From Akanthomyces muscarius (taxonomy: Eukaryota > Ascomycota > Sordariomycetes > Hypocreales > Cordycipitaceae): a DNA stretch of 64,000 nucleotides. The stretch lies in NCBI RefSeq assembly GCF_028009165.1, contig NC_079241.1:6386001-6450000 (forward strand). The letters are read 5' to 3'. Position 1 is the stretch's first letter, and every line of letters starts with the position of its first letter. Made by a program: the position numbers and the translations under genes. Shown in pieces: positions 25,211-36,476 of this stretch. The notes under the pieces were generated by a model. That model saw only the letters and a program-made list of their open reading frames with translations. It had not been told where the DNA came from and did not search any database.

Positions 25211-25519
25211 CTAAAATAGTTCCTTGGTGGCGCCTCTCTTCTTCTGGGTGATAAAACGACCATCGTCCAACACGACGTCCAAGCATGCCTCGAGCAATCT
25301 TCGAACAAAGGGCGCATTGCATGCTTCAACGCCTGCGAAAATCTTCGAAGCCGTCAAAAGAACACGATGCGTCCTCCTCAGCGCAGTGCGACTCATGGCT
25401 ACGTCCATCATGCGCCATCCGTCCGCATCATGTATGCCATGCATGTAAGCGCAGCAACTGAATAATGACAAGTCGCGCTCTTCTTCGAAGTTCCCCCAAC
25501 TGAGACGCACTGTATCCAA
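25211..25519 (-). other. possible hypothetical ORF or gene remnant
   Basis: A 102-residue frame with protein-like composition and no low-complexity bias, for example the segment GWRMMDVAMSRTALRRTHRV and an end reading KKRGATKELF. Another frame just upstream on the same strand (25811-25617) could be an earlier exon, with a GT donor after residue 50, but I could not find a splice path that joins the two in frame. I recognise no family. It may be a decayed or unresolved gene. Confidence 0.2.
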
Positions 25520-27781
25520 CAGCCCTGAATCTACCAGTAGGCGTTCCTAGGCTAGCAGCAGTGCTACCACGATTCAGACCATTTGCGCACCGACAGAAAC
25601 CACCACGGCCGCCGTATTAGGTTCTGCTGTAAGACAAGTCATGACCGCTGAACGCCATCGTGCTTACAGCCTCTAGGATAAGCGATCTCTCACCCCTCTC
25701 CAATGATATCGCTCTTTCGCTCAATGGTTCTATCTCTTGTTCATCAGAAATACCAGCAACGTCGGCGCAGCCCGTCCTGAACGCCCAGAGAAGGACGCAG
25801 AAGCAAACCAAACCAGGCCTCCAACTCAGCCGATGAGGGGGGCAGCCGCCACTCCCCCATTCTTCATCTCAGCAGCTGGGGCTTTTCTGCAGTTCTGGTG
25901 GGATGAGAGGGCAGGGATACCGCTGGTCGCCCACCCCCCTCGACGCACTCTGAAACTGGCGGGCAGACGAAAAGCACAAGCCGCCAGCTTCATTTCTTTT
26001 GGGCTCTTTGCTAATGCATCAATCAACCGCTTTCATCTCGCAAACTAAAAATAAATAAAAAGAAGTTGCACCCTCATTCCATCCCCTTTATCCACTACAC
26101 CATTGCCTTCAACGATAACCTGATCTAGCTGAACGATTGCTCAAGAACATCACACCACAACGTCATGTTATGGCAACTTTTTGCTTAAGATGTGACCTTT
26201 TTCTCTCCTCCCCCCCCCCCCCCCCCCTTCCCCCAAAAGTTACTGGGTAGAAAAATCTCAGCTGGGTGCGTCCCCCCGTCTGTCGATATCGGGTTTAGCG
26301 CCCTGCCCACGCCACGTTGGACAGGGCCATTGAGCGATTACGGCTTGCAATAGCCTCGCCCTCCCCTGCAAGCCACAAAAATCTGCCCCCCATTTTCGCC
26401 TCCTTCTCAGAGAAAAGACCAAGATGAGAACTCGTATCATGATTATTCTCCCTGGGAAAGCGCGCCGGGGGAGGCCAAAGCAAATCCAGGGTCGCGCGTT
26501 GAGTTGCAAAGGCCGCCAAAAGAGAGAGAAGGGTTTGCTTCTTTTTGCTCTTGGCTTTTCTCGTATACATGGCGGCACCACGCGCTGGTGACACAAAGCG
26601 GACAGGAGGCGGTTCAGGGCGTCGTGTTTGCGCTGGTGACTGTCGGGCATGTCGCAAAGCATCGGTGCATTTTTCTTGTACACCTGTCATCCTTTTGACA
26701 GTCCGACTCGGCTCCCGAGCAGCATTCAAGACTCTGGTGCGCATGCCGCCGCTTGTGTATTGAAAAGGTGTAAGAAAGGCCTTTCTTTAAAAGCCTGGTT
26801 GCTCGTAGTCGCAGCCTTGACCCAGCCGAAAGAAGCCAGGGCCCATTTCGACGCGGGGAGAGATTGGCTGTTGGCGCTGGCGCATGATAACACAAGTCAA
26901 CAGAAAATTGCCTCATCGTCGAGGTTTAATCAGCCGAGCACAAGTCACGCTGGAAAGATTACTGCTATCCAGATCTTTCATGCACATTGCTACGCCTGCG
27001 GACGACCCTGACGGTGCGTAACTGCAATGCAACGCCTATAGTAGAGTTGATAGTAACAACATCTATGCTTTGATCAACAGTCGATTCGCCACTTTTGCTG
27101 CATATGATGCCACTGATGTGCTTATGTCCCTACGATTCTATTGACAGATGACCCCATCTCGAACCGAGACTCGTCAGTATTGACAGCCGACTGATTCCTC
27201 CCGAAATTTCGCAGGATTAGAAGGTATTTCAAGGTCTAACAACTTGGTTAGCTAAGATGATCTAGGGCGAGAATATGAGACCATGAGCTATGTTACTGCG
27301 TTTTGTTTTATGGAGGCGTTCTTCAGTTCTAGGAACTACAGTGGTAGATGGACGTGAATGCCATATCCTGGGTTGCATGTGACGTGGAATCACAATTTTC
27401 ACAATGTGATTTAGGACTATTAATCGCAGCCGATAATTCTTTTGGGCCTGGGACTTGCACGGTCCTGACACGAACTTATGTCTATAATATTTAAAACTTT
27501 GAAAAGTATATAATTTTCGTCAATGTTCCCTGGCGCATGGCCTCGTCGCGTGCTTAGCCACCCTGTGTTAGTCGACTTGGTCGACACATCATCTTCATCT
27601 CCTTGAGTGTCAGCCACGGAAAACGGAAGCAAGCCAAATTTTCATACATGGTTCAATTGATGCAAATGCTATTACAATAACTGTGCGCGCTAGACAAAGG
27701 AGACGTCTACCCCGAATGCGGGTAACCAAGAACATGATTAGAGAAACAATAAAAACTGGCAACAGAAAACATTGAAAGCAT

Positions 27782-28696
27782 TTATTTGAGGAGGAAGTGG
27801 AACAGAGCGTCCTTGTATCCTCCGAGGACGGTAAAGACGCCGAAAGCGGAAGCGCCCTTGACGGCACCGACGAGGGCAGCCGTTCCCAGAGCAATGATGC
27901 CGAGACGAATGGCCAGGCAGGTCAGGACAGCTTCGATAGTGCCGTTGCGGAACTCGAGGACCTCGCTGCGCTCGTTGATGTGCGGGAAGGGCACATCGGG
28001 CACCGGCACGTCGAGGAACTTGCAGAGCGGCTCCCACCCCTGCTCGAGGCGAAAGTCGAGGAGGTTGTCGGCCGGGACAGTGGCGCGCATCTTGGCGTAG
28101 TGCTCGGCGTGCAGCGCGCGGAGGCGCTTCTTGGCCTGGCCGCCGGTGCGGGCGCCCATCCAGCCCGTGTAGACGTCGCTGATGCCGATGACGAAGCCGA
28201 GGCCGACCCAGGTGGCGAGCTGGAAGCAAAGCAGGTCCCAGATGCCGTAGAGCCACGAGTCGGTGAAGACGCTGTAGCTCTGCGCCCACTTGGCGTAGTC
28301 GCGCTCGACGAGGATCACCTTGGCCTCGGGGTACGCGCAGTAAATCTCCTTGCCAAAGTAGGCGGCCACGTCGGTGACGGCGCGGTACGGCCCGATGAGC
28401 CGGTCCCAGTCGCCGCGCGACCACGGCAGCAGCGGGTCGTACGGCGACAGGTAAAAGGCCCGGAAGAGGCGGTGCTCGCGCAGGTAGGGGAAGTGGCACC
28501 ACGCGGCCCGGCCCCAGGCGTACAGCTGCGGCCAGTCGTTGAGCTTCATGACGTGGTGGACGGGCGTGATGCCCAGCATCTCGAGCGCCTTGCTCAGCGA
28601 CGCCGTGCCGCTCCGCGGGAGGCCAGCGCAGAGGATGCCGTGGCCCGAGGCAAAGTTTTTAGGCGGGCCGGACGTAGCAACAGCCGTCTTTTCCAT
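27782..28696 (-). CDS. P-loop sulfotransferase-like protein with C-terminal anchor
   Basis: A 304-residue single-exon protein of the fungal sulfotransferase-like (Sulfotransfer_4) type, often mislabelled as an NAD-dependent epimerase. Near residue 20 it has the PAPS-binding 5' loop GLPRSGTASLSKALEMLG, followed by ITPVHHV, AVTDVAAYFGKEI and YPEAKVILVERDYAKWAQS, which contains the 3'-phosphate-binding type Arg/Ser region. Further on are DNLLDFRLEQGWEPLCKFL and VPFPHIN, both common in this family. The last about 45 residues hold a hydrophobic segment (AVLTCLAIRLGIIALGTAAL) that probably anchors it in a membrane. ATG 28696 directly precedes the conserved region; an in-frame ATG at 28792 would add 32 unconserved residues. 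The substrate is unknown. Confidence 0.8.
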   Translation of the reverse strand: MEKTAVATSGPPKNFASGHGILCAGLPRSGTASLSKALEMLGITPVHHVMKLNDWPQLYAWGRAAWCHFPYLREHRLFRAFYLSPYDPLLPWSRGDWDRLIGPYRAVTDVAAYFGKEIYCAYPEAKVILVERDYAKWAQSYSVFTDSWLYGIWDLLCFQLATWVGLGFVIGISDVYTGWMGARTGGQAKKRLRALHAEHYAKMRATVPADNLLDFRLEQGWEPLCKFLDVPVPDVPFPHINERSEVLEFRNGTIEAVLTCLAIRLGIIALGTAALVGAVKGASAFGVFTVLGGYKDALFHFLLK

Positions 28697-31490
28697 GTTG
28701 AGGTAGAGGAGGAGAGAAGAGGGTTGAAGAGTGGAAGGGAGGGACGAGATCGACCTTGAGGAGGGGTGACAACTGCGTCGAGGCAAGTACAAGTCGTAAA
28801 TGTAGGTTTTTCGTTACAACGGACGCTAAACCGAACCTGCGGCGCTGCTCTTGCTAGGGTACAATGATTTGATCAACAGACACTTGAGACGAGAGCAGGG
28901 CGATACACTTTATATCCTGTCACCTCGGCTCCTCAGCTCAGGCGCTCTGATCAGATTCGCTCGCTGCAACACTCTCCAGATTACCTTTTTGGGAAGCCAT
29001 TCTCAGCAACCATTTTGCTTATTATATCTTTTCGACGCTAGAAGCAAGCTTCATATCAGGTTGTTTCCACAATGGTCCCAAAAACCTCTCCACAACCCCG
29101 GCTCGGCCTGATCATGGCCTGTCGCTGGGCACCGTCACGCGAAGCCCGTCCCCCCGACAGCCCTGACATACGGGTCGTCGACTCAAAACCTTGAAACTTT
29201 TTTTTTGTTTTCCCGCTTGCCCACATATATCCACAGCCCGTCAGCCGCGAGGGCCCTTGGTGGCGGGATCAAGACATCTCTCCTCGTAGCGTGCGGGACA
29301 ATGGTACTCCGGCTACCTAGATGCAGGAAGGAGCGCGCTATGATCTTACGTTCGTCTGCACTGGCATCATGCGGTGCGGCTGCGCGGTGTGTGCGGGTAA
29401 TTGTACCACGCAGGGAAACTGCGTGCGGGCTGGCTGAACTAGCCTCAACAGCTGTTCAGCCACAACCCTTCAATCCCGTCTTTACTTTATCTACTATTTT
29501 ATTTTGTTTTGGGGAAAGAAGGCATCTTGCCTCAATTTCAATTATACGACCAGTTCATCGCTGTTGCCGAACCTCGGTCCTTTTTTTAGACATGACTATA
29601 TGCTTTCTGTAAGCAGACGCTTGGTGAATCCACACGACTGATCATCAGCACCTGTGAAACAGTCCTTTAAGCTTAATGGTGGGTGGCTTCAGCAGCGTCA
29701 GAAAGCAGCGGATGGAACGTGAAAGGGGAATAAAGTCTTCTCTGGTACTTCCGCCCCCTGATCATGCAGCGCACCGATACGTGGAGCAGGATGCTAAAAG
29801 TGTCAGTGATGTCAGTCAGCTGAGTAATAAACGGCTTTACGATGGAGCCGTCAGGGACAGACGACAGCACAGGGGCTGCGATGGCCTCGGAATCGTTCGA
29901 ATTGCAAAGAAAATGAATCTAGAGAAATTGATTGGTTTTTAGGTGTTTTATCCCTACCTGATAAACTTCACGGCTCGTGTTGTTTGTACTCTGCACGTTG
30001 TGGTGTCATATGCTCAGAGTATGGTGGGCTGTTGCACGAGAGCAATGCACTTGTCGCTTACAACGACCAAGCCCGTAAAAGGCAAACAGAGCGAGGAACA
30101 AGCCATGGAAAACAGCAGATAACGGCTTCTGGCTTCTGGTTTCTCTCACAGCGCCCTCCTCTTCAGGAAGGCCCCTGCAGCTGAACCTGACGGAACCCTC
30201 GTGGTGTAAGCCGATCCGCCGCCAAAAGAGACCCGTGCTGAAGTAAGCGCAAGCCCAATGATGAAGCAAGCGATGGTGCGCCGCAAATTGGATGTTTTGG
30301 CCACAATCAATGCGGGGGTGATTTTCTCGAATCAAGCCAACCAATGCTCTCGTTTAACCCGCTTGGCATGGAAGAAACTTGGAGGCTACCAAGTAGTCCC
30401 AAATCCAACTAATCACCGTTCAAGATGATTCAGGCCCAATCTCACCGATTTGCATGACTGTTTACGATGCAGCAGCGCTAGATGGCCTTGTTTAATCTTA
30501 CGCTCTCCCGATCCATAGTATCCCAGAGAAAGAAATTCTCAACTCCGGCCGGACGAATTCTGGGGAAGTGTACATGCGCCAGCTGACAGTGAGGCTTGCA
30601 GCTTTCGCGCTGCCGATTCGGCCAGCCATTCTTCTTCACCTCGGCCGCTGACATGGGGGCGGCGACACTCCGAAGGGCCTGTATTGAACGAGTTCCACTA
30701 TCTTGACGCTGACCTTGACTCAAGCCGGCGCAATAGCATCTTGTTGATATTCCCCAAAATGGCCGTCGGCTCATATGACGTCGGGAAAAACGAAAATGAG
30801 GATCCTTGTCGTGAGAAAATGTAAGAGCGCCGTGTCTTGGCACTGACAGTGCAGCGACTACCCGGGGCTGTGGACCCGGGGGGTTATGGTGTTGCGGCTC
30901 CGAAACGGCCAGCATACACTGCGAGAGCCGTGCATGATCTATTGAAATATTTCAGTGTCCCTAAAACGTAAATGCGATATCGCAGTTCACAATTTGCATG
31001 CAATCCTCGCTAGGGTTCTTCTGGCACTTGGAAATCGAGCTCGACTCAATCGCAAGGCATCATGAGAACCTTGTGCGTACGTTGCCTGCCAAAGCTGTTC
31101 TTGGTGATTAGTTTTCGGCTCCGAGCATGGGACATTAGCTAATCTCGATTGCACTTTCTTGCCGTGGTGGTTTATTACCGGTTTTCTACGCGGCTCTACT
31201 TCTGCTTGGAAGCGGCCTTGCCAATAACGGACAAAACCGCCGACGGCGAGTTGATGGCAATGACATCAGGAATTTGGTACTTTAAACGAGAAAAATATCT
31301 AAGTTCTCTTGAAATATAGAACAATAGTCCCCCAAAGAAGAAGAAGAAAACAAAAACCTCGTCGTGAGACGCACACATGCCTCCTGCCGTTGTGTTGCAC
31401 CAACCTTCTGAGAGCACCTAGTTCGCCTGAACACACCAAATCGTGCTCGCCAACACGACTGAATGGTGCAGTTAACTAAACCGCGTATTT
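28697..31490. other. intergenic region without recognisable gene
   Basis: Apart from the TATA box and leader of the sulfotransferase-like gene, I find only short open frames with no domain, signal or splice support. A 73-residue minus-strand frame (31417-31196) just 3' of the acetyltransferase gene has one hydrophobic stretch, but it is not convincing. Confidence 0.45.
28909..28914 (-). promoter_or_regulatory. TATA box of the sulfotransferase-like gene
   Basis: TATAAA on the minus strand, about 213 bases upstream of the chosen ATG. A CT-rich leader lies between them. Confidence 0.5.
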
Positions 31491-32030
31491 CTAGCTGTAG
31501 TCGCTGCCTTTGCCCCCATACCTCGGATGCCCCCGGCCCTTGTGCTCCATCGTGACAAGCCCATGACCAGACTTGGACTCTACCACCTCCATGTCCATGT
31601 GCTTCTGGTAGAATGGTACTGATTTCTCCCAACTGCTGGTAAATAACATGCTCCTGCGCAGATACGGCATCTCCTCGATGACCCCCTGGACGCACTGGAC
31701 CAGCCAGCTGCCCAGACCCTTGCCTTGCATGGCCGGATCGACCCAGACATCGGTCAGGTAGAGAAACGTGGTGTAGTCGGTGACGCATCGCGCGAGGCCG
31801 AGGAATTCTTCGCTTTCGTCGCCAAGGCTATTACGAAAGAGGCCAAAACAGAGCGAATTTTCCAACGCGGATTTCATGTATTCCAGCGGCATAGCATTGG
31901 CCCAGTAGAACTCTGTCGAATTGTAGACGTCAATGAGCCGTGTCAGGGGAATGAGCGACGAGTCGGTCGTGACAAAATAATCGTCGCGGCGCCATTGGCG
32001 GTTTTGCAAGCCAGCACGTACAGAAGTCAT
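31491..32030 (-). CDS. GNAT-family N-acetyltransferase
   Basis: A 179-residue single-exon acetyltransferase. The acetyl-CoA binding motif A is clear: YLTDVWVDPAMQGKGLGSWL, with the Q-x-x-G-x-G loop near residues 121-126. It is preceded by the substrate-side strand FLGLARCVTDYTTF and followed by a helix and LFTSSWEKSVPFYQKHMDM, the usual motif B with its Tyr. The length is normal for a stand-alone GNAT. The N-terminal half contains YWANAMPLEYMKSALENSLCF-like features seen in fungal GNATs of unknown substrate. It lies divergently from the DUF3669 gene, 628 bases apart. The acetyl acceptor cannot be inferred. Confidence 0.85.
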   Translation of the reverse strand: MTSVRAGLQNRQWRRDDYFVTTDSSLIPLTRLIDVYNSTEFYWANAMPLEYMKSALENSLCFGLFRNSLGDESEEFLGLARCVTDYTTFLYLTDVWVDPAMQGKGLGSWLVQCVQGVIEEMPYLRRSMLFTSSWEKSVPFYQKHMDMEVVESKSGHGLVTMEHKGRGHPRYGGKGSDYS

Positions 32031-32658
32031 TTTTCTAATATATGAAAAAAAAGAGATTTTGGGAAAGTGTTATTGATCGTAGTTGTTGAATTAAGCATTC
32101 GTAGTACACCTGGATTTGAACCGGCTCTGAGCCGAAATGACTCATGTGCTGTCACTACTCCCTGTATCGGCCGCGGCATTGCTCCGTCTTACAAGATCAA
32201 CTTTCAAATTGGAAACATTTAACAATGGATTTTTTATTTTATTTTTTGCTGTTTTTGTCTGAAAATCTCAAAACATGAACTGGTTTGAATGTCGCGACTG
32301 TGCTACTTGGAAATCGGCGCCAGTCAGAACTAGCACCTTAGCATTATGGGAAACGCGATTTGGACTACGGACCGTTGATATTAGTCCGGCGCTTTTTTTT
32401 AAACGTTGAAACAAAATCTCTGCTCTGAAAAAAAAAAGTAAATAGAGAAGCACAAAATTGAGATAGTGTACTGTGGCGTGCATCTTGGCATTGCTGCCTA
32501 GTTCTTGTCTAACTTACGACTCATATTTTTTTTTAATTGCTCCTGTTTGTGTGCATAATGCTAACTCTTCGACTGATCTCGTACTTCTCAATTACACTTC
32601 TCTTTATGACCCTCAAACTCTGCTTTGCCGTCTACTTGAGAAGTACAATAACATAATC
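32031..32658. promoter_or_regulatory. divergent promoter region (GNAT / DUF3669)
   Basis: AT-rich DNA between two genes that point away from each other, so it should hold both promoters. Several T-runs (32226, 32395, 32527) and A-runs are present. A tRNA T-loop-like string at 32112-32122 was checked and rejected. Confidence 0.5.
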
Positions 32659-33705
32659 ATGGCTTTATATGCGGACAGTCTTGCTTCGCTGCCATACTCA
32701 GAAGTCCTGAACCAGTGTCTACGAATTGGCAGCATCATCTCGACTGCATCTTCATATGCCGCGCAACGTAGCTCTTCTCGACCGAGCAAGTCCCGAGATA
32801 TGAGGGAAATCGGATGCGGACTCCAAGGCGCAGCCTTTGAGCAGCCAGGACAACCGCATGTTCTTAAGAAGGAACATCCGGGCAATTCCGCTCTGCCAAC
32901 AAACATTCGGCACGAACATCTCATGCATGAGCTCGTTGCAGCAGCCTTTGATCAATTCAGCACCGTTTCCGGCTGCGACACCCAAGTACCACGGCTCTTC
33001 CGTTTTATTGAGCGGGCAGACCTGGCAGAACGAGAACTTGCTAGGTTCCCCGAAGGATACCGTACACGTGAGAATACCATGGAAATGGAAAGAATTTTGC
33101 CTATGCCAAAGGTCGTGCGAAGTTCGCTCGTCGGCCTTGCCCACGGTTCGCAGGACATCTTGGATAAAATACCGAATAAACACTGTCTTCTTCGGACCTA
33201 TCTCGGCCGTAGCCCACCAAAGAATGAGACCAACTCTCTGCGAAACTATCCCTTGGATCTGGAAACGATGGAGTCTCTGGGTCTCGACGTTGATCACGTT
33301 GCCGACTCGATGGGCGCGGCCTTTGCAATCATGCATTGGGGCGCAGGCATCAACGGCGATGATGTCGAGTTTGTACTGGGAACAAAACTTTTGTCTCAAA
33401 TCGAGGATTTCATCCAGGAGCGAAAAGTCTTATTTTATCTGCTCGATTTCGGGCAGTGCGATTTCGTGGATTTGACAGATGAGGAGCCAGCCACAGTCTA
33501 TCAGGCATTCAAGGGCGCCATGGTCACGGGAGACAACCAGTTGTTCGTCCCAAACCTTGTGCAGCGCCCAGATCTGTACAAGTCGTTTAGAGAGGGGTAT
33601 ATCAGGGCTGGAAAAATTGTCTTGCAGCAACGGAAGCTCGGTCATGTCTTTGATGTGGAGACTTTTCTGGCACAATATGAAGAGTACGCACAAGATTTCT
33701 TATAG
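32659..33705 (+). CDS. DUF3669 protein
   Basis: A 348-residue single-exon protein of the fungal DUF3669 type, a family sometimes labelled zinc-finger although no finger is visible here. Supporting segments are MERILPMPKVVR, the motif AFAIMHWGAGINGDDVEFVLG near residue 220, and FYLLDFGQCDFVDL, an equivalent of the family LDFNQC pattern, followed by a C-terminal QLFVPNLVQRPDLYKSFREGYI. These resemble the layout of aminoglycoside-kinase-like folds, but activity is not established. I chose ATG 32659 because homology-like sequence begins there; the same frame is open from ATG 32473, adding 62 residues with no conserved look. It reads toward the neighbouring Zn2Cys6 gene. Confidence 0.72.
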   Translation: MALYADSLASLPYSEVLNQCLRIGSIISTASSYAAQRSSSRPSKSRDMREIGCGLQGAAFEQPGQPHVLKKEHPGNSALPTNIRHEHLMHELVAAAFDQFSTVSGCDTQVPRLFRFIERADLAERELARFPEGYRTRENTMEMERILPMPKVVRSSLVGLAHGSQDILDKIPNKHCLLRTYLGRSPPKNETNSLRNYPLDLETMESLGLDVDHVADSMGAAFAIMHWGAGINGDDVEFVLGTKLLSQIEDFIQERKVLFYLLDFGQCDFVDLTDEEPATVYQAFKGAMVTGDNQLFVPNLVQRPDLYKSFREGYIRAGKIVLQQRKLGHVFDVETFLAQYEEYAQDFL

Positions 33706-34571
33706 CCAAGACATTAGAGCATAATTACCAGGAGCCTTAAATGAACCATGTTGTGAGACGCAGCATCCTTACTTAGGCCAAGCAAATATGTCTCAGATAA
33801 CTTACCGTAGTGTTCCAAGTCTCCCATCTCACACTACGGCGTAGTCGTCTACACCGGTAAAGCCCAGGTCAATCGCGTAGCGTTCCAGCTAGACCAGAGC
33901 CTAAATCTCGATTTCCTCCACACCTGAGTCGGGACTTGGGGGAGCTGAAATCTTGAATCACGTGGAGTAAGCACGACAAGCACCGGTTTCGCGCTGCCTG
34001 CCGCCCCAGCTTGGACGCTCGGTGCCGGGGCGGGAGGACGTGAGTACCAGTATGCGCTGCCCGCACCCCCTGCAACTGTAGCCACGCAGAAAGCCGGCTG
34101 TTCCTTTTATTACCAGTTCATTTTATATTGCTGAGTCCCGGGATCACGGTTAGTGGCTCAGAAACTCCGCATAACGCTGTCCGGCAGGCCTGTCTGCTGC
34201 ACATCACCGCATCAGCCCACCGAAGCCAAGCGCCACTGACTAGCAGGCACCCAATCTTACTGGTACGACTCCTCATAATTGCCCCGGGTCTGCCCCGCCG
34301 TAGCAGCCTTACCAAGTTGCGCCGCCGTGGTCACCAGCTGGGCAAGCGTCAAAACTTCCTCTCTTCTACATGTGGTGCGCCGTGACACGTTCGGGTCCGT
34401 CGTCAACTTCGAATCATTGCCGACCGCGTGACCCTCCCCAATGCGCAGCTTCGCACGGCTCCAGCAACTTGGCTGCGGCTTTGCCCTCGACGTCTCTGCT
34501 ATTGGACCCTCTCCCCGCATTCGTACCCGCGCCCCGTGCTGCGCCAAAGATCGCGTGTTAGTTTGCGCACC
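33706..34571. promoter_or_regulatory. upstream region of the Zn2Cys6 gene
   Basis: Intergenic DNA with two copies of the TACCAGTA-type 8-mer (34045 and 34258). The last 200 bases are CT-rich. An in-frame ATG at 34428 precedes the chosen start. No gene is recognised. Confidence 0.45.
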
Positions 34572-35834
34572 ATGAAGCGCAAAGCCGAGCACCGGCTCAG
34601 CTCGAGCAGCAGCTCCGAGCGCTCGTCCTCGCCATCATGCGCCGACAACCCGGGCACGACCGTCGCCAACAATGCCGCCTCCTCGAAGCCCGTCAGTCGC
34701 CGCGGGCACTCCAAGTCGCGCCTGGGATGCCTCAACTGCAAGCGGCGCCGGGTCAAGTGCAACGAGCAACGGCCGGCCTGCTCGCCCTGTCGACGACTCG
34801 GCCTGCTGTGCGACTACGCCACCGCGCCGGGAACGATCCAAGCGGCCCCGTCTCCCCTCTGCTTGGAGGATCTCCGATTCTACTACCAGTTCCTCAATAC
34901 GGCGTTCCCCTCACTGCCGCTGCGCGCGGAGCACACGTGGAAAAAATGCGCCGCCATGTCGCACCAAGTACGTGGACGTTTTGATTCCGCCATACACATC
35001 TTACTGACTGTTGTGATGCAGTCGGAATGTCTTGCGCACGCCGCCCTCGGTCTGGGCGCACTGCATCTCACAAAGCATGGCAACGTAGACTACTCGTCGC
35101 AGGCCCTCACCCACCGCGTATCGGCCCTCAAGATGGTCCATGAGCAGTTTGCCAAGCCACCAAATGACCAAGACAATGCAGACTCTCTATTCGCCGCACT
35201 CATCTGCCTGGCCGCCCAGACTACGCTGCTACCCGACGGCATCGCAGAATACATGACCATAACGAGAGCCGGCGCGCTGGTCTGGGCCTTTGTCATCCCC
35301 GCACACGGTTCCTCGGTCTTCAAGTCTTTCACCAACGAGAGTCACACCGAGAATCTGTCCAAAATCGTGAGCGAGGAGCCCAAGGACTTTGACCTAGTCG
35401 ACGAGTTTCTCGGGTCCGTCAACAAAGTCAAGGAGCTTTGTACAGGCGCTCGAGAGCTTTATTATTGCCAGCGGGTGGTTGATGCCATCCAAGGCTTACG
35501 TGTATCCTCGCTCCAGGCCTGGCTGGGGCATGCAGACCTGTGGCGAGCCCACTGCTACTTCACAAACGACGACTTCCAGGCTTTCATTGATCCAGAGAAC
35601 CATCCGGCGAGGCTGCTCATCTCTCACATGTTTATGGCCGACTATCTTCTCGGACAGTTCTGTCTCAGTAACTCGGAGCAGTTCAAATTCACTGCGCGAC
35701 GAGAAGTCATCATCTCCTGGGTCAGAAATACAGTTCGCCAGCTGCCAGACGCAATCAAACCGTATGGAGAATGGCTGAACGGCTATTGCGATGTTGTCGA
35801 GCAGAGCGATGGGCGCTATCTGCTCACACCTTGA
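34572..35834 (+). CDS. Zn2Cys6 fungal transcription factor
   Basis: A 402-residue nuclear DNA-binding regulator. After a Ser-rich N-terminus comes SKSRLGCLNCKRRRVKCNEQ and then RPACSPCRRLGLLCDY: six cysteines spaced C-x2-C-x6-C-x6-C-x2-C-x6-C near residues 55-80, which bind two zinc ions. The rest is a helical regulatory region of the Upc2-like or fungal_trans_2 kind (HTWKKCAAMSHQ, SECLAHAALGLGALHL). I infer an intron at 34968-35021 (54 nt: GTACGT donor, CTGAC branch, TGCAG acceptor). It is in frame, so unspliced reading would insert 18 residues between SHQ and SECLAH. ATG 34572 is chosen because the in-frame extension to 34428 looks like leader sequence. It may control nearby genes, but nothing in the sequence proves a target. 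Confidence 0.85.
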   Translation: MKRKAEHRLSSSSSSERSSSPSCADNPGTTVANNAASSKPVSRRGHSKSRLGCLNCKRRRVKCNEQRPACSPCRRLGLLCDYATAPGTIQAAPSPLCLEDLRFYYQFLNTAFPSLPLRAEHTWKKCAAMSHQVRGRFDSAIHILLTVVMQSECLAHAALGLGALHLTKHGNVDYSSQALTHRVSALKMVHEQFAKPPNDQDNADSLFAALICLAAQTTLLPDGIAEYMTITRAGALVWAFVIPAHGSSVFKSFTNESHTENLSKIVSEEPKDFDLVDEFLGSVNKVKELCTGARELYYCQRVVDAIQGLRVSSLQAWLGHADLWRAHCYFTNDDFQAFIDPENHPARLLISHMFMADYLLGQFCLSNSEQFKFTARREVIISWVRNTVRQLPDAIKPYGEWLNGYCDVVEQSDGRYLLTP

Positions 35835-36476
35835 AGTGCCATTGAATACCTCGGAGTAAATCACCATACACTCTGGTATGTACTCATACTACGACCTTGG
35901 TTGTTGAGGGTACCAAGCACAATTTGCCAGCCTACATCAACGTCGAAATATGGTTGCATGGCATTCAAGCGGCCTATAACCAGGCATCTATCGAGCCGAC
36001 AGACGAAGTCTAGCAGATTCTTGGCACATAGAGAAAAGTATACCTTTTGCCGTCAGCACAGCCTCTGCAACGTTTGCGTGCCACTCGCGGGGCTTTCCAG
36101 GCGAGAACTTCCAATTCGCGCCCATGATTTCTCCCGAGTTTCTTTATCGGAAAAGGTAATAGGCGTCCATCCCCACCCCTCGTTTCGGAACCAGAAATCA
36201 TCTGCAGGCTCATTACAGAGTTCTGAACATCGATGAAACTATTCTGCAGCTGCGGAGCAACGCATTCGTGCCTTAGAGACGGCGAAAGACGCAAGGAGCA
36301 ACAGAGTATCGGCCAGTGGCATCCGCAGTGTAGCCACAACGACGATGAATAGGATGAATAATCAGTTGTGCCATTGCTAGTAATGGCACAGCATTAACCT
36401 TGACACCAACATACTGTAATATTAATATCAGAATATCTAACTAGCGCCTAGTCGAATATCATGTAGTTTTCTGATT
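35835..36476. other. convergent intergenic region
   Basis: Between the 3' ends of the Zn2Cys6 gene and the permease gene. It is AT-rich toward 36,350-36,480. No gene is recognised. Confidence 0.6.

Larger units (their letters stand above)
22121..27781. other. 5.7 kb region without recognisable gene
   Basis: There are no convincing coding regions. It holds TGGGC repeats (22248-22271), a (GGT)n/(GAGT)n microsatellite (22738-22791) and a poly-C run near 26210-26228. A segment at about 24100-24250 on the plus strand has the CT-rich, ATG-poor look of a fungal 5' leader, but no protein I recognise follows it. A non-coding transcript is possible. A weak minus-strand candidate at 25211-25519 is listed separately. 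Confidence 0.4.

Noticed and set aside
31196..31417. 73-residue minus-strand frame with one hydrophobic stretch
   Set aside because: The hydrophobic part is a run of TTC/TTT codons from a CT-rich tract, and there is no start context or domain to support it.
32090..32165. Possible minus-strand tRNA with a T-loop-like string at 32112-32122
   Set aside because: The T-loop consensus matches, but the T stem does not pair and no D arm or anticodon arm could be folded.
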